DNA of 64,000 bases from Cryptomeria japonica (taxonomy: Eukaryota; Streptophyta; Pinopsida; Cupressales; Cupressaceae). This document shows positions 13,179 to 24,441 of this stretch, piece by piece (position 1 is the stretch's first letter; the number at the start of each line of letters is the position of its first letter). The translations under genes were made by a program, and so were the position numbers. The DNA lies in contig NC_081413.1 of the NCBI RefSeq assembly GCF_030272615.1, positions 160,826,849-160,890,848 on the forward strand. Reading direction: 5' to 3'. The notes beneath the pieces were generated by a model that saw nothing but the letters and a program-made list of their open reading frames with translations, had not been told where the DNA came from and did no database searches.

Positions 13179-13514
13179 GCAGATGTGGAAGATATAAATC
13201 CCAGAGCCTATTGAAAATATTGAAGAAGGATTGGTGTAGAGTGGAGCTACTCCACAGGGGGAGCAACTAGTTGCAGATTGGTGAAGCATGAAATTGTATG
13301 GTTTACCTTCACTTTGGCATTGTTATCAAAGGGGGAGAAGAACTATATATGATTGATAGCCAGTTACCAGCTGAAGACATGGAGATATAGTTGAAGGAGA
13401 GTATATGGAAAAATGTAAACTAGGATTCCTATACCTATGTATATGCTTTATTCTCAATCATCACAATCAATGAGTATTGATATTTGTATTGCTATCAATG
13501 CCAAAGGGGGATAA
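13179..13514 (+). promoter_or_regulatory. copia-2 3' untranslated region with polypurine tracts
   Basis: Non-coding. It has three purine runs: CACAGGGGGAGC near 13253, TCAAAGGGGGAGAAG near 13326, and CCAAAGGGGGATAA directly before the 3' LTR at 13501-13514. The last is in the place of the plus-strand primer. The middle one is preceded by TTTGGCATTGTTA, resembling the LTR start. Confidence 0.75.
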
Positions 13515-14802
13515 TGTTGGCATTGTATGAAGATTGCATTGGAGAAGTATAGTGTTGTCATTGATGTCAATAGTAACTGATAATTAAGTTGTATTGCAAC
13601 CAGCAATGATGCATTAAAGCAACCGGTATTTAAGCAGTGAAGGCAACTGGTATTATTATTGAAGCGCATAGAGAGATCAACCGGTAACCCTAACCAGTTG
13701 ATAAGAAGAACCCTAACCGATGGAGTTTGGAGATCAGTTATGATGATCTATGACCAAATGGTGATCGAAGATGAAGATGCCACATATGCATGTTGCACAT
13801 GAAGAGTTTCAAAGTGGATTTGGTGCGTAGAGATAACCATTTATCTTGGGAATGATTAATTGCATAGTATGAAGTGACAAACATGTGATGAGCTACATGA
13901 TCCATTATGTGGTGATCTAAGAGTGATTGAAGTTGTCTAGAATAATGTGTAGTTGATTTCTATGTAATATAGCAGTCAAGATTGAACCGATATATTTGTA
14001 ATATCTATGAGATTTATAGGGTTTGTGTTGTGTTACCAACCTATTGTATTTGGTTTTAAGATCGATGAGTTGTTTGTAATTGTGTTGGAAAATTTGGTTA
14101 AGTGTGGAAGTGATTGTTGCCAAACCAAAAGGTGTGTCTACAGAATGTTGTGAAGGTAGATAGGAGTAGAAAAGGATCTGATTAAGCAAGGAAGTGTGAT
14201 TTCTAGATCAATCAAGAACCTATTGTTCTCTAACCATTACAATGGTTAAATCCCTTAATTGGGTAAGATTTAACATGCTTCTTGTTGAAATCCTATAACC
14301 AAGTGATCCATTAGCTTGGATTTGAAATCCTCCGCCAAAGTTGCCTCTAACAAGGTATTGCCTTTAATAGGGTATTGTAGTCAATCCCTTAACCGGGTGG
14401 TCCTTAATCGGATTTGTTCTTAACAGGGCATTATTGTATAAGCCTCTAACAAGGCTTGGCTCCTAACAAAGCAAACTTCAGAAGAGTTCAAAATACTTGT
14501 GGGTATTCATCCCCATCATGGTTTTTCCCATTTGGGTTTCCACGTGAAAAATCATTCTATCAAGTGGTGAATGATTTTGTGGATGTATTTTTTATGGTTG
14601 ATATGAATGATTGGTAAATCCACTTAGATATGTTTAGATGATCGAAGATGATATGAAATGTGCTATTATGTATATGAGTGAAGTGGTTTAATATTTTGGT
14701 TAAATGGTATTTAAGTTTCAATATCTATTACATTATATCATTGATGTTTTGGTCAACTGGTAAAGTTTGATAGTGCAATTGTAGTTTTTGATATAGTGAC
14801 TA
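13515..14802 (+). repeat. 3' LTR of copia-2, first part
   Basis: Begins TGTTGGCATTGTATGAAG and follows the 5' LTR up to GATATAGTGACTA, where solo LTR A is inserted. The GACTA at 14798-14802 is A's left TSD. The 35-base block TTAACCGGG...TCTAACAAGG and the CCATGGTTTTTCCC block (near 14518) are present. Confidence 0.9.
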
Positions 14803-16503
14803 TGTAGTACCCCTACTCGTTTGAACTCATTAGACTCATATTTTATTATTGTTTGTTTTTAGTGGATACATTACCATGATATGTTATTCAAATTTGTATG
14901 ACATTATGCTTTATCTAGAGATGAGATGTATAATTTATTTGCAGTATTTTAGTAATTGTGATTTGTGGCATTTTATGGATTATTGCTATGTACTGACATT
15001 TTACTTTATCTATGCAATGTGTAATTATATGTTGTGTGTTTGCGAGTGTATTGGATGCAAGGGGATGATTTTCCTTCACTCATTTCGGTGAGATAGGGAA
15101 CGTCATGATTCTTCTTCATCGGTGTGTATGTCGTGTTTTCTATATTGTATATATATGCATGTGTGGTTCGATGATGCAGATTATTGCAGGTACAAGTACC
15201 AGGTAGGTATGGGGTATCATCTCCACCTGGCTTCATAGGTCTGAGTGTGCCTTATATTTTCCAATGGAAATGAAGGAGATAGTAGTTGACCCTATTTTAC
15301 TCAGTTACACTCGTGTGAGTGTCGTCAATTGGTTGTCTTGTTTTTGTTCGACCTTCATATTTTGTCGTTTGATCTTTGTACGGGTAATTGCTTGAGATTT
15401 GTTTAATTTGAGTGTTTTAGTAGATTTAATTAATTAATTAATTAAGTTTATGGAATTATCTCATAGTTGTATTGTTTATGCATTGAGATTATAAATTTAG
15501 TTAATTAAAAGAAATTATTAAATTAAGTTGCATGCTACATGATATTATAAATATATTTTTATTAAAGTTTTTTGTGGAAAAATAAATTAGATTAATTGTA
15601 TTTATTATTTTCTAGAATTATAAATAAATAAAAGAATAAATAAATAAATGAGTAAAAGAATTAATTAGAATTAAAATATTGTTTTAATTTTTTATTTAGA
15701 AAATTAATTAAATTGCATGAGAAAAGAAAAGAAAGAATAATGATTTTTAATTATTGCATGTTAGCTTATCTTTTGTTATAAAATTAGAAAATAAAATAAA
15801 ATTACTTTTATTCTAAATTTAGGTTTTTGAGAAAAAGCTATTGAACCTAGAATTTTAGTTTAAATAGGGGAATAGGTCTTTATTTTAGTTACATAGGAAA
15901 CAGGTTAGAAATTTATTGGAAGCTTATTGAAAAGATTAGGGCTCTTCTATAGATTTCTTCCAGGAAAGCTATACCAGGTTGGATGACTTCTTAATTGTGG
16001 GTTTTTAGAAAATAATTCTATTTCTTCCATTTTCTCTGATTGATGTGTGTGTGTAAAATTATTGTCAAATACAAACCCCTCTTCTGGTGAATTCGAGTTT
16101 GGTTTTAAAATTCATGCATGATGTGTATTTCTAGTTTATGGGAAGAATGTAATTCTAGGAAAATTAGGAAAATTATTATAAAAAAATTTGTCAAGGTTTT
16201 ATGATGCATGGAAAATTGCAAGATTTGTGAGAAAGGGTATTTACCTAAGAAATTATCTTCCCTCGTTTGATTTTGTTTTAAGTTTTTGCTATGGCAGTTT
16301 TGTTTATTAATGGGATCTCTATGAAATGGTTTATTACTTTAAGAAAATAAATTTAATTATATATTATATTTATTTGGGGTAATTAAATCTTGGAAAAATA
16401 ATTTACTTACATCTTAAATAAAAAGAAAATATATATATTATGAAGGATTAAATTTTGTAAAAATGAAATTATTGGAAAGTACTGTTTTATTGAAATTACT
16501 GTT

Positions 16504-16506
<3 letters not shown>

Positions 16507-16599
<93 letters not shown>
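16507..16599. repeat. (AT)n microsatellite
   Basis: About 46 uninterrupted AT units inside solo LTR A, directly before the GGTAGC/GCTACC-rich block. Confidence 0.97.
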
Positions 16600-16602
<3 letters not shown>

Positions 16603-16607
16603 TGGTA

Positions 16608-16812
16608 GTTAGGTAGGGAGCTACCTATGGTAGCATCTGCTACCGATAGTAGTAGTGCTATTGGATGATAGCAATGCTATCAGACGGTAGTAGTGCTATC
16701 AAACGGTAGCGCCTGCTACCTACGGTAACAGTACTACTAGACGGTAATGCCTACCTATGGTAACAGTGCTACCGAATGGTAGTACTTGCTACCGTGCGGT
16801 GGCATGGGCTAC
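16608..16812. repeat. GGTAGC/GCTACC palindrome-rich block in solo LTR A
   Basis: Short inverted units such as GCTACCGATAGTAG, GACGGTAG, GCTACCTACGGTAAC recur about every 15-25 bases. They could fold into alternative hairpins. Solo LTR B has the matching block at 26745-26815, so it is a family trait rather than a local accident. Confidence 0.8.
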
Positions 16813-18730
16813 CATGCATAGTGGCAGGGGGGTTTAATGTGCCTTTCTAAAATTGTGTGGTACAGTCCGAAAACAGTGTTTTTGATATCCGTGTAGGGTT
16901 TGTTTTTACAAATTGTTATTTTATTAAATTGACTTTTTAAATATATATGTATATATACAATTATATAAGTTAGTTTTATGAAGTTTGGTATTATTTTTAT
17001 ACTACTGTGGAAATTAAATTTTGAAGTGATAAACATATATTCTATAATATTATTAAAAGTAAATTATATATAGGTAAACATTTAAATATATTATATGAAT
17101 ATAATTTAATCTATAGTTACAATTATATTTTATGAATATAATTAAATTATAGTTTGGGTATTTTCAGATGAGCTTGTAAAGTCTAGATTTAGATTTATGC
17201 TTGAGAACATTAGGAGATTAATTCATATGTGAATTTATTTAACTTTATTAGACAAATGACAATATGGATTTATTTGTATTATATAGTTGTATTTTCTTAT
17301 TATCTGGAAAAAGTCTTTATTTGCAAATAATTTATGCTTTGGTTGTTTTAAGAAAAGATTGCCTGTATTAGGATCTTATGTAATGGTGTTCTCAGTCAAG
17401 TTTAATTTCATTGCAATTCTTGTTGAATTGTCGTTGTGCCCTATGTTACTATTTCTCCTTGGTCAGGTGTTGTTGTATAACCTTATTGATGTGAGCCATT
17501 GTGTGTGTTTGTCCAAATGGTCAATCTTGGGTTAGTGATTATGTATCCTTCACCTGCGCTTTGTCAGGATTGTTTATGGTTGTCTATTTTGCCATAGAGT
17601 TCTCGTAGAGAGACCTTTCTTGTTAGTGTCCTATGAAAGAAAGTGGCTTTCAAGCGGGGGCCATGCCCGAAGTGGATGATAGGATAACCCATCGAAAGTC
17701 AGTTAAAAAGTGATAACCTAATAATATATTGGGGTAGAGTGAGACAAATATTAATTAAGATAATGTACCTTGTGCATAGGTGTAGTGCTTGTACAGGGCT
17801 CATAATGCTACGAGAAGGCCTAGAATGGAAAACTTACCACCTTGTCTTCACAAAAGGATTGGTAGGGTCCGCAAGACACTTAGTTGGAACCGGGGGCTCG
17901 GGAGAGGTTACCAGGAGAAACCCAAGATGGGGGTTGGGACCTATGGAGGCTGCACCATGGTATCCACCATAAGACATGCGATGATACTCTCTCCTTACAG
18001 TCACTTGTGTTTTGTGAGTTGGGTTACATGGATGTTTGTGAATTCTTGTAGTCCTTTCGTACTTGTCTTACTTTGCTTGCTTGAGGGTTTTCTAATATCT
18101 CCTAGCATGGTGGGGTGGTTCCATTTTGGGATCACATGGTCGGGTGGTAGTGCCACTTCCCATCGGATGTTCTGGATTGTATCTTCAGGCAAGGAAAGGC
18201 TTCGTTGGTGTTTCTTGGTTCGTAGTTCATGTACCAACTCTTGTTCGAGATCATTGTTTAGTTGAGAACTTGTCGTCATTGTATCAGACTTTTATGTAAC
18301 CTTGATATTGTAACTTTGTAATCTATGGCATTATTGGAAGCCACGTATTTATGGATATTGTAATAGTATGTTAGTGGAATGTATGTTATTTCAGTTGCTT
18401 TGATCTTATGTTAAATTGTTTTATGGAAATTGGATACATTGGAGTACTTTCATTTCTTCATTATGGAATTTAGATGTATGTGTAGTTTTAAACTTAAGCA
18501 TTTAATTTATCTAATTAAATGGACAATTGGATTAACTATGGTGTTAATGTAATCTACAAATTAATCTTCATTGGTAACCCTTAGGAAATCATATGTTAGA
18601 CTTCTGTTGTGTTATTAAACATGCAATGGTCATAGTTAGTGCACTTAGTTTTTAAAAAAAAATTATTCCACCCTTTAGTTGCCTAGTTGTGTTGTTTCCT
18701 TTAGGGTTCCTAGCGGGGCATTATAAACTA

Positions 18731-18867
18731 AACTGGTTAGTTTAGTGATTGGATTCTGAGTTGAAAGTTTGTTTGGTGAAAGTTTAGTTTAATTTATATC
18801 TATTGATTCACCCCCCCCACCCCCCCTTAGTAGTTGAACGGATCCTTATAGTTTCATCATATTATCA
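18731..18867 (+). repeat. 3' LTR of copia-2, second part
   Basis: Continues from AACTGGTTAGTTTAGTG to ATATTATCA, matching the last part of the 5' LTR (8825-8955), with an expanded C-run CACCCCCCCCACCCCCCC near 18809. It ends at the right TSD of copia-2. Confidence 0.9.
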
Positions 18868-18872
18868 TAGAG

Positions 18873-19700
18873 TTGCGAGGGATGTAGTTGAAAAAGAAAA
18901 GAAACAAAAGACTGCATCTGCTCCAGTTAAAGTAAGTGTGATAGGACCTTCTCCCACTATGGTGAAGACACCTTCTGCTGAAGAGGAACCCTCTGGTCTA
19001 TTTGCAAAGGGTAAAGGTGTTCTGAGGAAGAATCAAAAATCACAAAGATAATATGTAGTAGTTTCTCCAGTGCAATATGAAACTGTCGGATGCAAACATC
19101 CCTAAGGCACTGAAGAAAGGAGAGTTTGCTACAGTGATCCAAAAACCCCAATCTTGTGATGAAAAGAAAGGGGAGAAGGTGAAGAACGCTAAATCAGACC
19201 CTACCGAGAGGCCTGCAAGAGGAAGGCAAGTTAAGACTCAACTCGAGTCTAGTACAACAAAAGGTAAAACTAAATCTCTTCCCTCAATGACAATAGATCA
19301 GTTAACAAATGAGATAATAGTAGATGGAAATTTGAAGAATGTTGTATTTTTCTATAAAACTTTTAATGAAGGTGACAAAAGAAAATTAAAGGAAGCAGAT
19401 GTACTTTATTTACACAATTTTAGTAAAAGATTGATTGAATTAGAAAATTTCATTCCAAAGGACTTGTATAGTTTAATAGATGCTAGAAGAATGTATGTGA
19501 GTAAAATTGATGGAGAAACGAAGGAGAGAGAACTTGTAAATACATGTACTTGTATTACTCATGGTGAAGTTAAGAGGCTGATCGAAGAGGCAAATAAAAA
19601 GGAATTTAGGAGTAAAAACCAAATCAATAGATTGATGATCAGGAATGTAGAGCAAGTAAGAAAAGAGACAAGAAATATGCAGAAAAATTATTATGAGTGA
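18873..19700 (+). pseudogene. Element X protein, middle part
   Basis: Takes up the frame left at 7554: VRVAR before and VARDVVEKEKKQK after the copia-2 insertion. The first frame stops at 19049-19051. From 19077 to 19700 the neighbouring frame is open. It is Lys/Glu-rich with segments such as PTERPARGRQVKTQ near 19200, and a middle part with LKEADVLYLHNFSKRLIELE and FIPKDLYSLIDARRMYVSK. It ends at a TGA at 19698; a further frameshift leads to the next part. No known domain recognised. Confidence 0.6.
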
Positions 19701-20871
19701 TCCTCTATACAAAGATGAACTTAAGCCATCTCAGCTAGAAGACAAGCAAGGTGATTCCAGAACTCAGAAGGTTGAGACTCAGTCTGACGATCAACTAAAA
19801 GACCAAGGAAAAACCACACTTGGCGTTGACACCAATGACAATCCTCCATTAAATGATGCCAATAAGAAGGAAGATACGCGCGATGTTGCAGAGAAACAAG
19901 TTTTGGATTTTGTGGCGGATGAGTCTGTTAAAGAAAAAGATAAGTCAATTGAGGCTGAGAAAAAGGAAGAAGAAAAACAAGAGGAACTAGATAAAGGGAA
20001 GAGTAAGGCAACGGAAACTCCGATCCTTATGGCAATTGACACATCAAAAATCCAGAGCCAAGGGAGTTTTCCACAGTTTAACATCAGTTTTGATAAACCA
20101 TTCAATTAGATGTCTCCGATAGAGAGGATGATTATCACTGCTACTCTCCAAGCGCAATCCATTCAGGAGCTAGCACAATCAGAATTTGAAGAGAAGAGAC
20201 TTATTGAAAAATAAATTAAAGTTTTACAATAGGTGGTACCAGAGCTGCAACTTGATGCTAATTCTAGTTCATCCGCTAAGCTTCAAAACTTAATTGATCA
20301 TATATCCACCTAGTTTGATTCTTTGTCCAAGGCATCAGTGAGGTAGGCTATGGAAAAATTTACAGATGCCAAAGTTAAAACATTTTTGCAGATGATTAAT
20401 AATGATAAGGAATTAAAACTAATTGATGAGGCCTTAGTGGAAGGTGGCAAAATTTATAAGTCTTGTCTAATTTTGACCAATTTTACTACTAAGATAGACA
20501 AGTAGATAGATAATTGTAGAGGACAACTAGCTTAGATTTCTCGAGCTTATGATCTTACTACCAACCTAACCAATAGTATTGAAGACCAAATTTGGGGTAT
20601 TACTAAGAAAATTAGGAATTTTGAGAAGGAGAAGGAGAGAATAATTAGGCGGACAAGTGAACTCCGGAACCTAATTGATCCCCAGTTGGACACCTTAGTG
20701 TATCATAAGATGGACTCCATTCAGAACATGTCTCAGGAGACTCCTACTGATATTGCGGCTATAGAATTTCATGCTTATGTTTTGAATGGTTTTGTTTCAA
20801 TTTTGGAGAAGTTGCGAGTAGGATGGAACACATATCTTGGGTTCCTTAAGCTGGCATATGTAGATATATGA
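19693..20871 (+). pseudogene. Element X protein, C-terminal part (acidic/lysine-rich, then helical)
   Basis: One frame runs from 19693 to a TGA at 20869 with seven internal nonsense codons at 20107, 20212, 20230, 20311, 20344, 20503 and 20533. Six are TAG and one TAA, the pattern expected when CAG/CAA (Gln) codons mutate C to T. The first 120 codons are highly charged (KEKDKSIEAEKKEEEKQEEL). From about 20110 on, the sequence looks alpha-helical, possibly coiled coil, with regularly spaced Leu/Ile. The frame ends with VLNGFVSILEKLRVGWNTYL near 20770-20830. No catalytic motif is seen. It could be a structural, gag-like or captured host protein. Confidence 0.6.
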
Positions 20872-21147
20872 AAGCATGTATAGATTTGATCCTCCAGTGT
20901 ATGTATATATGTACAGGCAATTTTGATGCACACCTCATCTTTGGCATTGTTGTCAAAGGGAGAGAGACGAGGTGAAAAATGTACATGTTGATTGTATGTA
21001 TGGAATGTACAGTTCCATGATTTTTGGATTGTTTATCTAAGGGGGAGCCTTAGAATTCTTTCATTCTTTCATCCAGTGTATAGGTTTCATAGGTTTCAAC
21101 ACTTATACATTTTCACAGGTGTTGCCATCAATGACAAAGGGGGAGAT
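20872..21147 (+). promoter_or_regulatory. Element X 3' untranslated region and polypurine tract
   Basis: Non-coding, with purine tracts after TTTGGCATTGTTGTCAAAGGGAGAG (begins near 20940; shown split in the family as GGCATTG + CAAAGGG), CTAAGGGGGAGCC near 21039, and ATGACAAAGGGGGAGAT ending at 21147 next to the LTR. The last is the likely plus-strand primer. Confidence 0.7.
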
Positions 21148-22111
21148 TGTTGGCAATTGACACTCATCCGATGATCTTTGATGCTTGGTTTATGGTTTAG
21201 GGTTGTCAGTGATGGCAACTCTTTTTGGTGATTCGATCTAGTGGTCGTGATTCATCTTATCTGGAAGATGGAGTTAACCGGTAAAATAAGGCTATCTCGA
21301 TAATATTTTGGTTTGGAATGATTTCCAATAATTACGGTAATTTTGGTGATTGATTTCATGTTCTTGGTGAATGGGAAGATCCTTAGGAAGCATGTGAATA
21401 TGCTCTTTTGGTCCGGTGCTATATTTTTTATGGAGATTGAAGCCAACTTGAAGTTACACGCTACACTTCTTGAAACTAACTTGAAGGAGATTGTTTCTGT
21501 ATTAAGACCGCATATATAAGATCAAATTGGAGATTTATTTTCACGGTATTAGTGGTGTGAGGTCTATTTTGGTGCGATTGAGCATAGTTTCACTTGCACA
21601 TTCTGCTTTCAGACAATCCAGTAGCTGAGTGAGATAGAAACAGAGTATTTAGTAGAGCAAAGATAGTCAGAGACTTTGTACTTAACCAAAACTCAATCTT
21701 GCATTATTAGATGCTACTTGAGAGTTCATTTCATTGTATTTTCTCATTGTAATCAAATTGTAAGTCGGTGAGACTTCCTTGAAGTTTGTAGCCTTCTAAG
21801 CAATTGTAATTGAGCAGTGAGCTCTAGGCAATGAGCCTCAATGCAAGTGCATTCCCCATCTACATAATATTTATGTACTCCTAGCCATAGTATATGAATA
21901 TTGTGGGTTCCAACCCCACCATGGTTTTTCCCTTTCTGGGTTTCCACGTAAAAATTTTAGTGTTATGGATCTATGGTTTATTTGTTACATATTTATTTTA
22001 TTTTCTGTTATGCATTGCTAACTGGTGGATAAAGAATAAGTTTGTGGAGTTGATTTCGGGTAGATCATTAATTCAACCCCCCCCCCCTCTTAGTGATACC
22101 TAATTCTAACA
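21148..22111 (+). repeat. 3' LTR of element X
   Basis: 964 bp, starts TGTTGGCAATTGACACTC and ends CCTAATTCTAACA. It has the CACCATGGTTTTTCCC and TGGGTTTCCACGT blocks near 21915-21945 and a 13-C run near 22078. Structural features match the copia LTRs in this window although the sequence is a different family. No second copy of this LTR is in the window. Confidence 0.75.
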
Positions 22112-24441
22112 AGAAGGACAATCTGATGTTTGATGGAGGAAACTATACTATATGGAAGAACTGGATGGAGGTGCATTTGAAATGTCTTGAATAAGATTAC
22201 TAGAAGATCACACAGAATTCCTATGTTGCTCCTCAGAATGGACCATCTATTCTTGATGAGATCAAGGAAGTAGAGCATAATATTATAGTGAAGGACACAT
22301 TTCTTAGTGCCCTGACTAATTTGGAGTTGACAATGTTATGGAACTTCAAACCACAAATGAGATCTAGGAGAAGCTTGAGATCCTATATGAAGGAGATAAA
22401 TAGGAGAAAGTTACTAAGTTGTAGAGTTTAAAAGGAAAATATAAAACATTGAAGATGGGAGATGATGAGAACATACATTCTTTTATGGCTAAGGTGAATG
22501 AACTTGTCCTAGGTATCAAATCTATTGATGGAAGCATTGATGAAGATGAAATTGTTGCCAAGGCGCTGAGATCTTTGCCTCTTGCATATAAACATAAGGT
22601 TGTTGCTATTGATGAGATCCAGAATGTGAATATAGTGACAAGAGATGTGTTGGTTCGAAAGCCTGCTGCATTTCAGCTGAGTGAGTTTGGAGAATCACAT
22701 GGAAAGTCTGAGGTAACATTTAGAGCATCTGTGTCTATATTCAGTAAGAAAAAGTATGATCTTGATGACTCCAAAATATCCATATATGAGAGAGAGATAA
22801 GAGAGATTGATGAGCTTGAAGCACTGATTTCCTAGAGATTTCCTAAAGGTACCGATAAGTGTGATGGAAAGTTGCCTTTGAAATGTTTCTCTTGTAATAA
22901 GATAGGACACATTGGTTCTAGATGCTTAGAGATAATGGCTAAGTATGACAGGCATGATAAGTTTGATAAGCATGATAGGAATGATAGATATGAGAAGCAT
23001 GAGAAGTATGGCAAGCCTTATAAGTCGAACCGGAAGTTTAGGAACCAAAAGAGTTGTTATTATGTTGCAGATGAAGGTGTTACATATGATAAATCAGAAG
23101 GAGATGAAGTTGTATTCCTTTCCATTAAAGAAGATAGACCTGTACCTATTAATTCTACTAGTTGTTTTGTTGAGGACAAAGCTTTGGCTACTATAGTAGA
23201 AGAAAAGGATGAATGGGCGATTGACAACACTTGTTCACATCATATGACTAGTGATAAAAGAAAATTTGTAAGAATGGAAAGGCATGATGGTGGAATAGCT
23301 ATATTTGGAGATGACAAAGCCTGTGTAATCCATGGGAGAGGTTCTATTTATTTTGATGGTAAGCATAACACTGATGATGTTTTTTATGTTGAAGGTTTGA
23401 AGCATAATCTTTTGAGTGTTGGACAGATGGTTAATAAGGGTTAAGATCTACAATTCAAGGATGGTAAGTGCAAGATCTTGAATGCCTCTAGTATAGAGAT
23501 TGCATCTTCGAATAAGACTGGAGATAACATTTTTCATTTGAATGTTGGTGAGAAAAGTTGTTTGATTGCTAAGATAGATGAGAGCTAGTTGTGGCATAAG
23601 AGATTGTATCATGTATACTTGAATTCAATGATTAAGATCTATTCTACACAAGTTGTTAGAGATCTTCCTAAGATTGTTAAGCCTACTAATCTGATATGTA
23701 AGGAATGTCAGGTGGGTAAGAAAACAAGAATTTCCTTCAAACACAAATAGTATACATCTAATGGACTGCTAGATCTTGTGCATAGTGACCTATGTGGACC
23801 CACAAATGTTAGAAGTGTGCAAGGTGATATATATTTTATTCTTCTAATTGATGATTATTCCATGATGATGTGGGTTGTCTTTTTGAAGGATAAATTAGAA
23901 GAATTGGACAAGTTTAAAATATTCAAAGCTAAGGTGGAAACTGAATCCAGATTGAAGGTGAAATGTTTGAGATTTAATAGAGGTGGATAATTTTGTTCCA
24001 GTAAGTTCAATTCATTTTGTGAGTTACATGGGATCAAAAGACAATTGTCTTCTCCTAGAACCCCACATCAAAATGGAGTTGTTGAGAGGAAGAATAAAAC
24101 TATTTTGGATGCTACAAGGACTATGCTGATTGAAGGAAATGTTCCAAAAATCTACTAGAGAGAAGCCATTAGCACTATTGTTTACACATTTAGCAGAGTT
24201 CACATCAAAGGTGATATCTGTAAGACTCCTTATGAGAGCTTTGGTTTGGTCATGCTCCTACTGTGCGATATTTTAGAATATTTGGTAGGAAATTTTATAT
24301 CAAGAGAGATGAGGATATAGGAAACTTTGATGATAGAAGTGATGAAGGTATCTTCTTGGGATATTCAACTAAGAGAAAAGCCTACCGGTGCTATAATAAG
24401 AGAGTGAGAAAGATAGTTGAAAGTGCAAATGTGAAAGTGGA
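22112..24441 (+). pseudogene. Ty1/copia gag-protease-integrase part (copia-3)
   Basis: Gag reads FDGGNYTIWKNWMEVHLKC near 22130-22180, then a better preserved stretch 22449-22835. The zinc knuckle CFSCNKIGHIGSRC near 22882-22925 is intact. The protease motif is IDNTCSHHMTSD near 23218-23250, where the usual catalytic Asp-Ser-Gly has become Asp-Asn-Thr. The pre-integrase CKECQVGK is near 23698 and the integrase SDLCGPTNVRSV near 23782. Stops or frameshifts fall at 22833, 23442, 23587, 23747, 23988, 24157 and near 24235. The last coding codons GTG AAA GTG GAT meet solo LTR B at 24442; frame read-through into B is artefactual. Confidence 0.88.

Larger units (their letters stand above)
14803..18725 (-). 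mobile_element. Solo LTR A, giant (3.9 kb), probably Ty3/gypsy
   Basis: Ends are TGTAGTACCCC (14803) and GGGGCATTATA (18725), flanked by GACTA and AACTA. Read on the minus strand its start TATAATGCCCCGCTAGGAA matches the start of solo LTR B (TGTAATGCCCTGCCAGGAA), and other blocks also correspond, e.g. TTGTACCTGCAAT near 15195. No primer-binding site, polypurine tract or polymerase motif is present, so it is best read as a solo LTR left by LTR-LTR recombination. The TGTAAYRCCC-type end is common in plant gypsy LTRs; that assignment is by analogy. Open frames inside (e.g. 17739-18279 on both strands) show no known domain. Confidence 0.75.
7555..18867 (+). mobile_element. copia-2, full-length Ty1/copia LTR retrotransposon
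   Basis: Bounded by TSD TAGAG at 7550-7554 and 18868-18872. Parts: 5' LTR 7555-8955, primer-binding site 8958-8969, gag-pol about 9027-13178, 3' untranslated region with polypurine tract ending at 13514, 3' LTR from 13515. The 3' LTR is interrupted by solo LTR A (14803-18725) and resumes at 18731. It is inserted in the reading frame of element X. The gag-pol has many stops and it is not autonomous. Confidence 0.92.
6093..22111 (+). mobile_element. Element X, LTR element with a long non-gag-pol frame (host of copia-2)
   Basis: X consists of 6093-7554 and 18873-22111, split by copia-2 (7555-18867). Its 3' end is clear: several purine tracts, then AATGACAAAGGGGGAGAT and an LTR from 21148 to 22111. 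Its 5' LTR and primer-binding site are missing because copia-1 abuts it at 6093. No reverse transcriptase, integrase, protease or zinc-knuckle signature is seen. Instead there is one long degenerate frame, described in three parts. This suggests a non-autonomous element depending on enzymes from relatives, possibly carrying a captured or lineage-specific protein. X appears inserted near the gag start of copia-3, whose coding sequence begins right after 22111. Confidence 0.7.

Noticed and set aside
16507-16599. Long AT tract as replication origin or matrix attachment site
   Set aside because: A simple microsatellite inside an LTR explains it; nothing else supports an origin.
17739-18279. Overlapping frames (158 and 92 codons) as genes
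   Set aside because: Both lie inside solo LTR A on opposite strands and have no recognisable domain.
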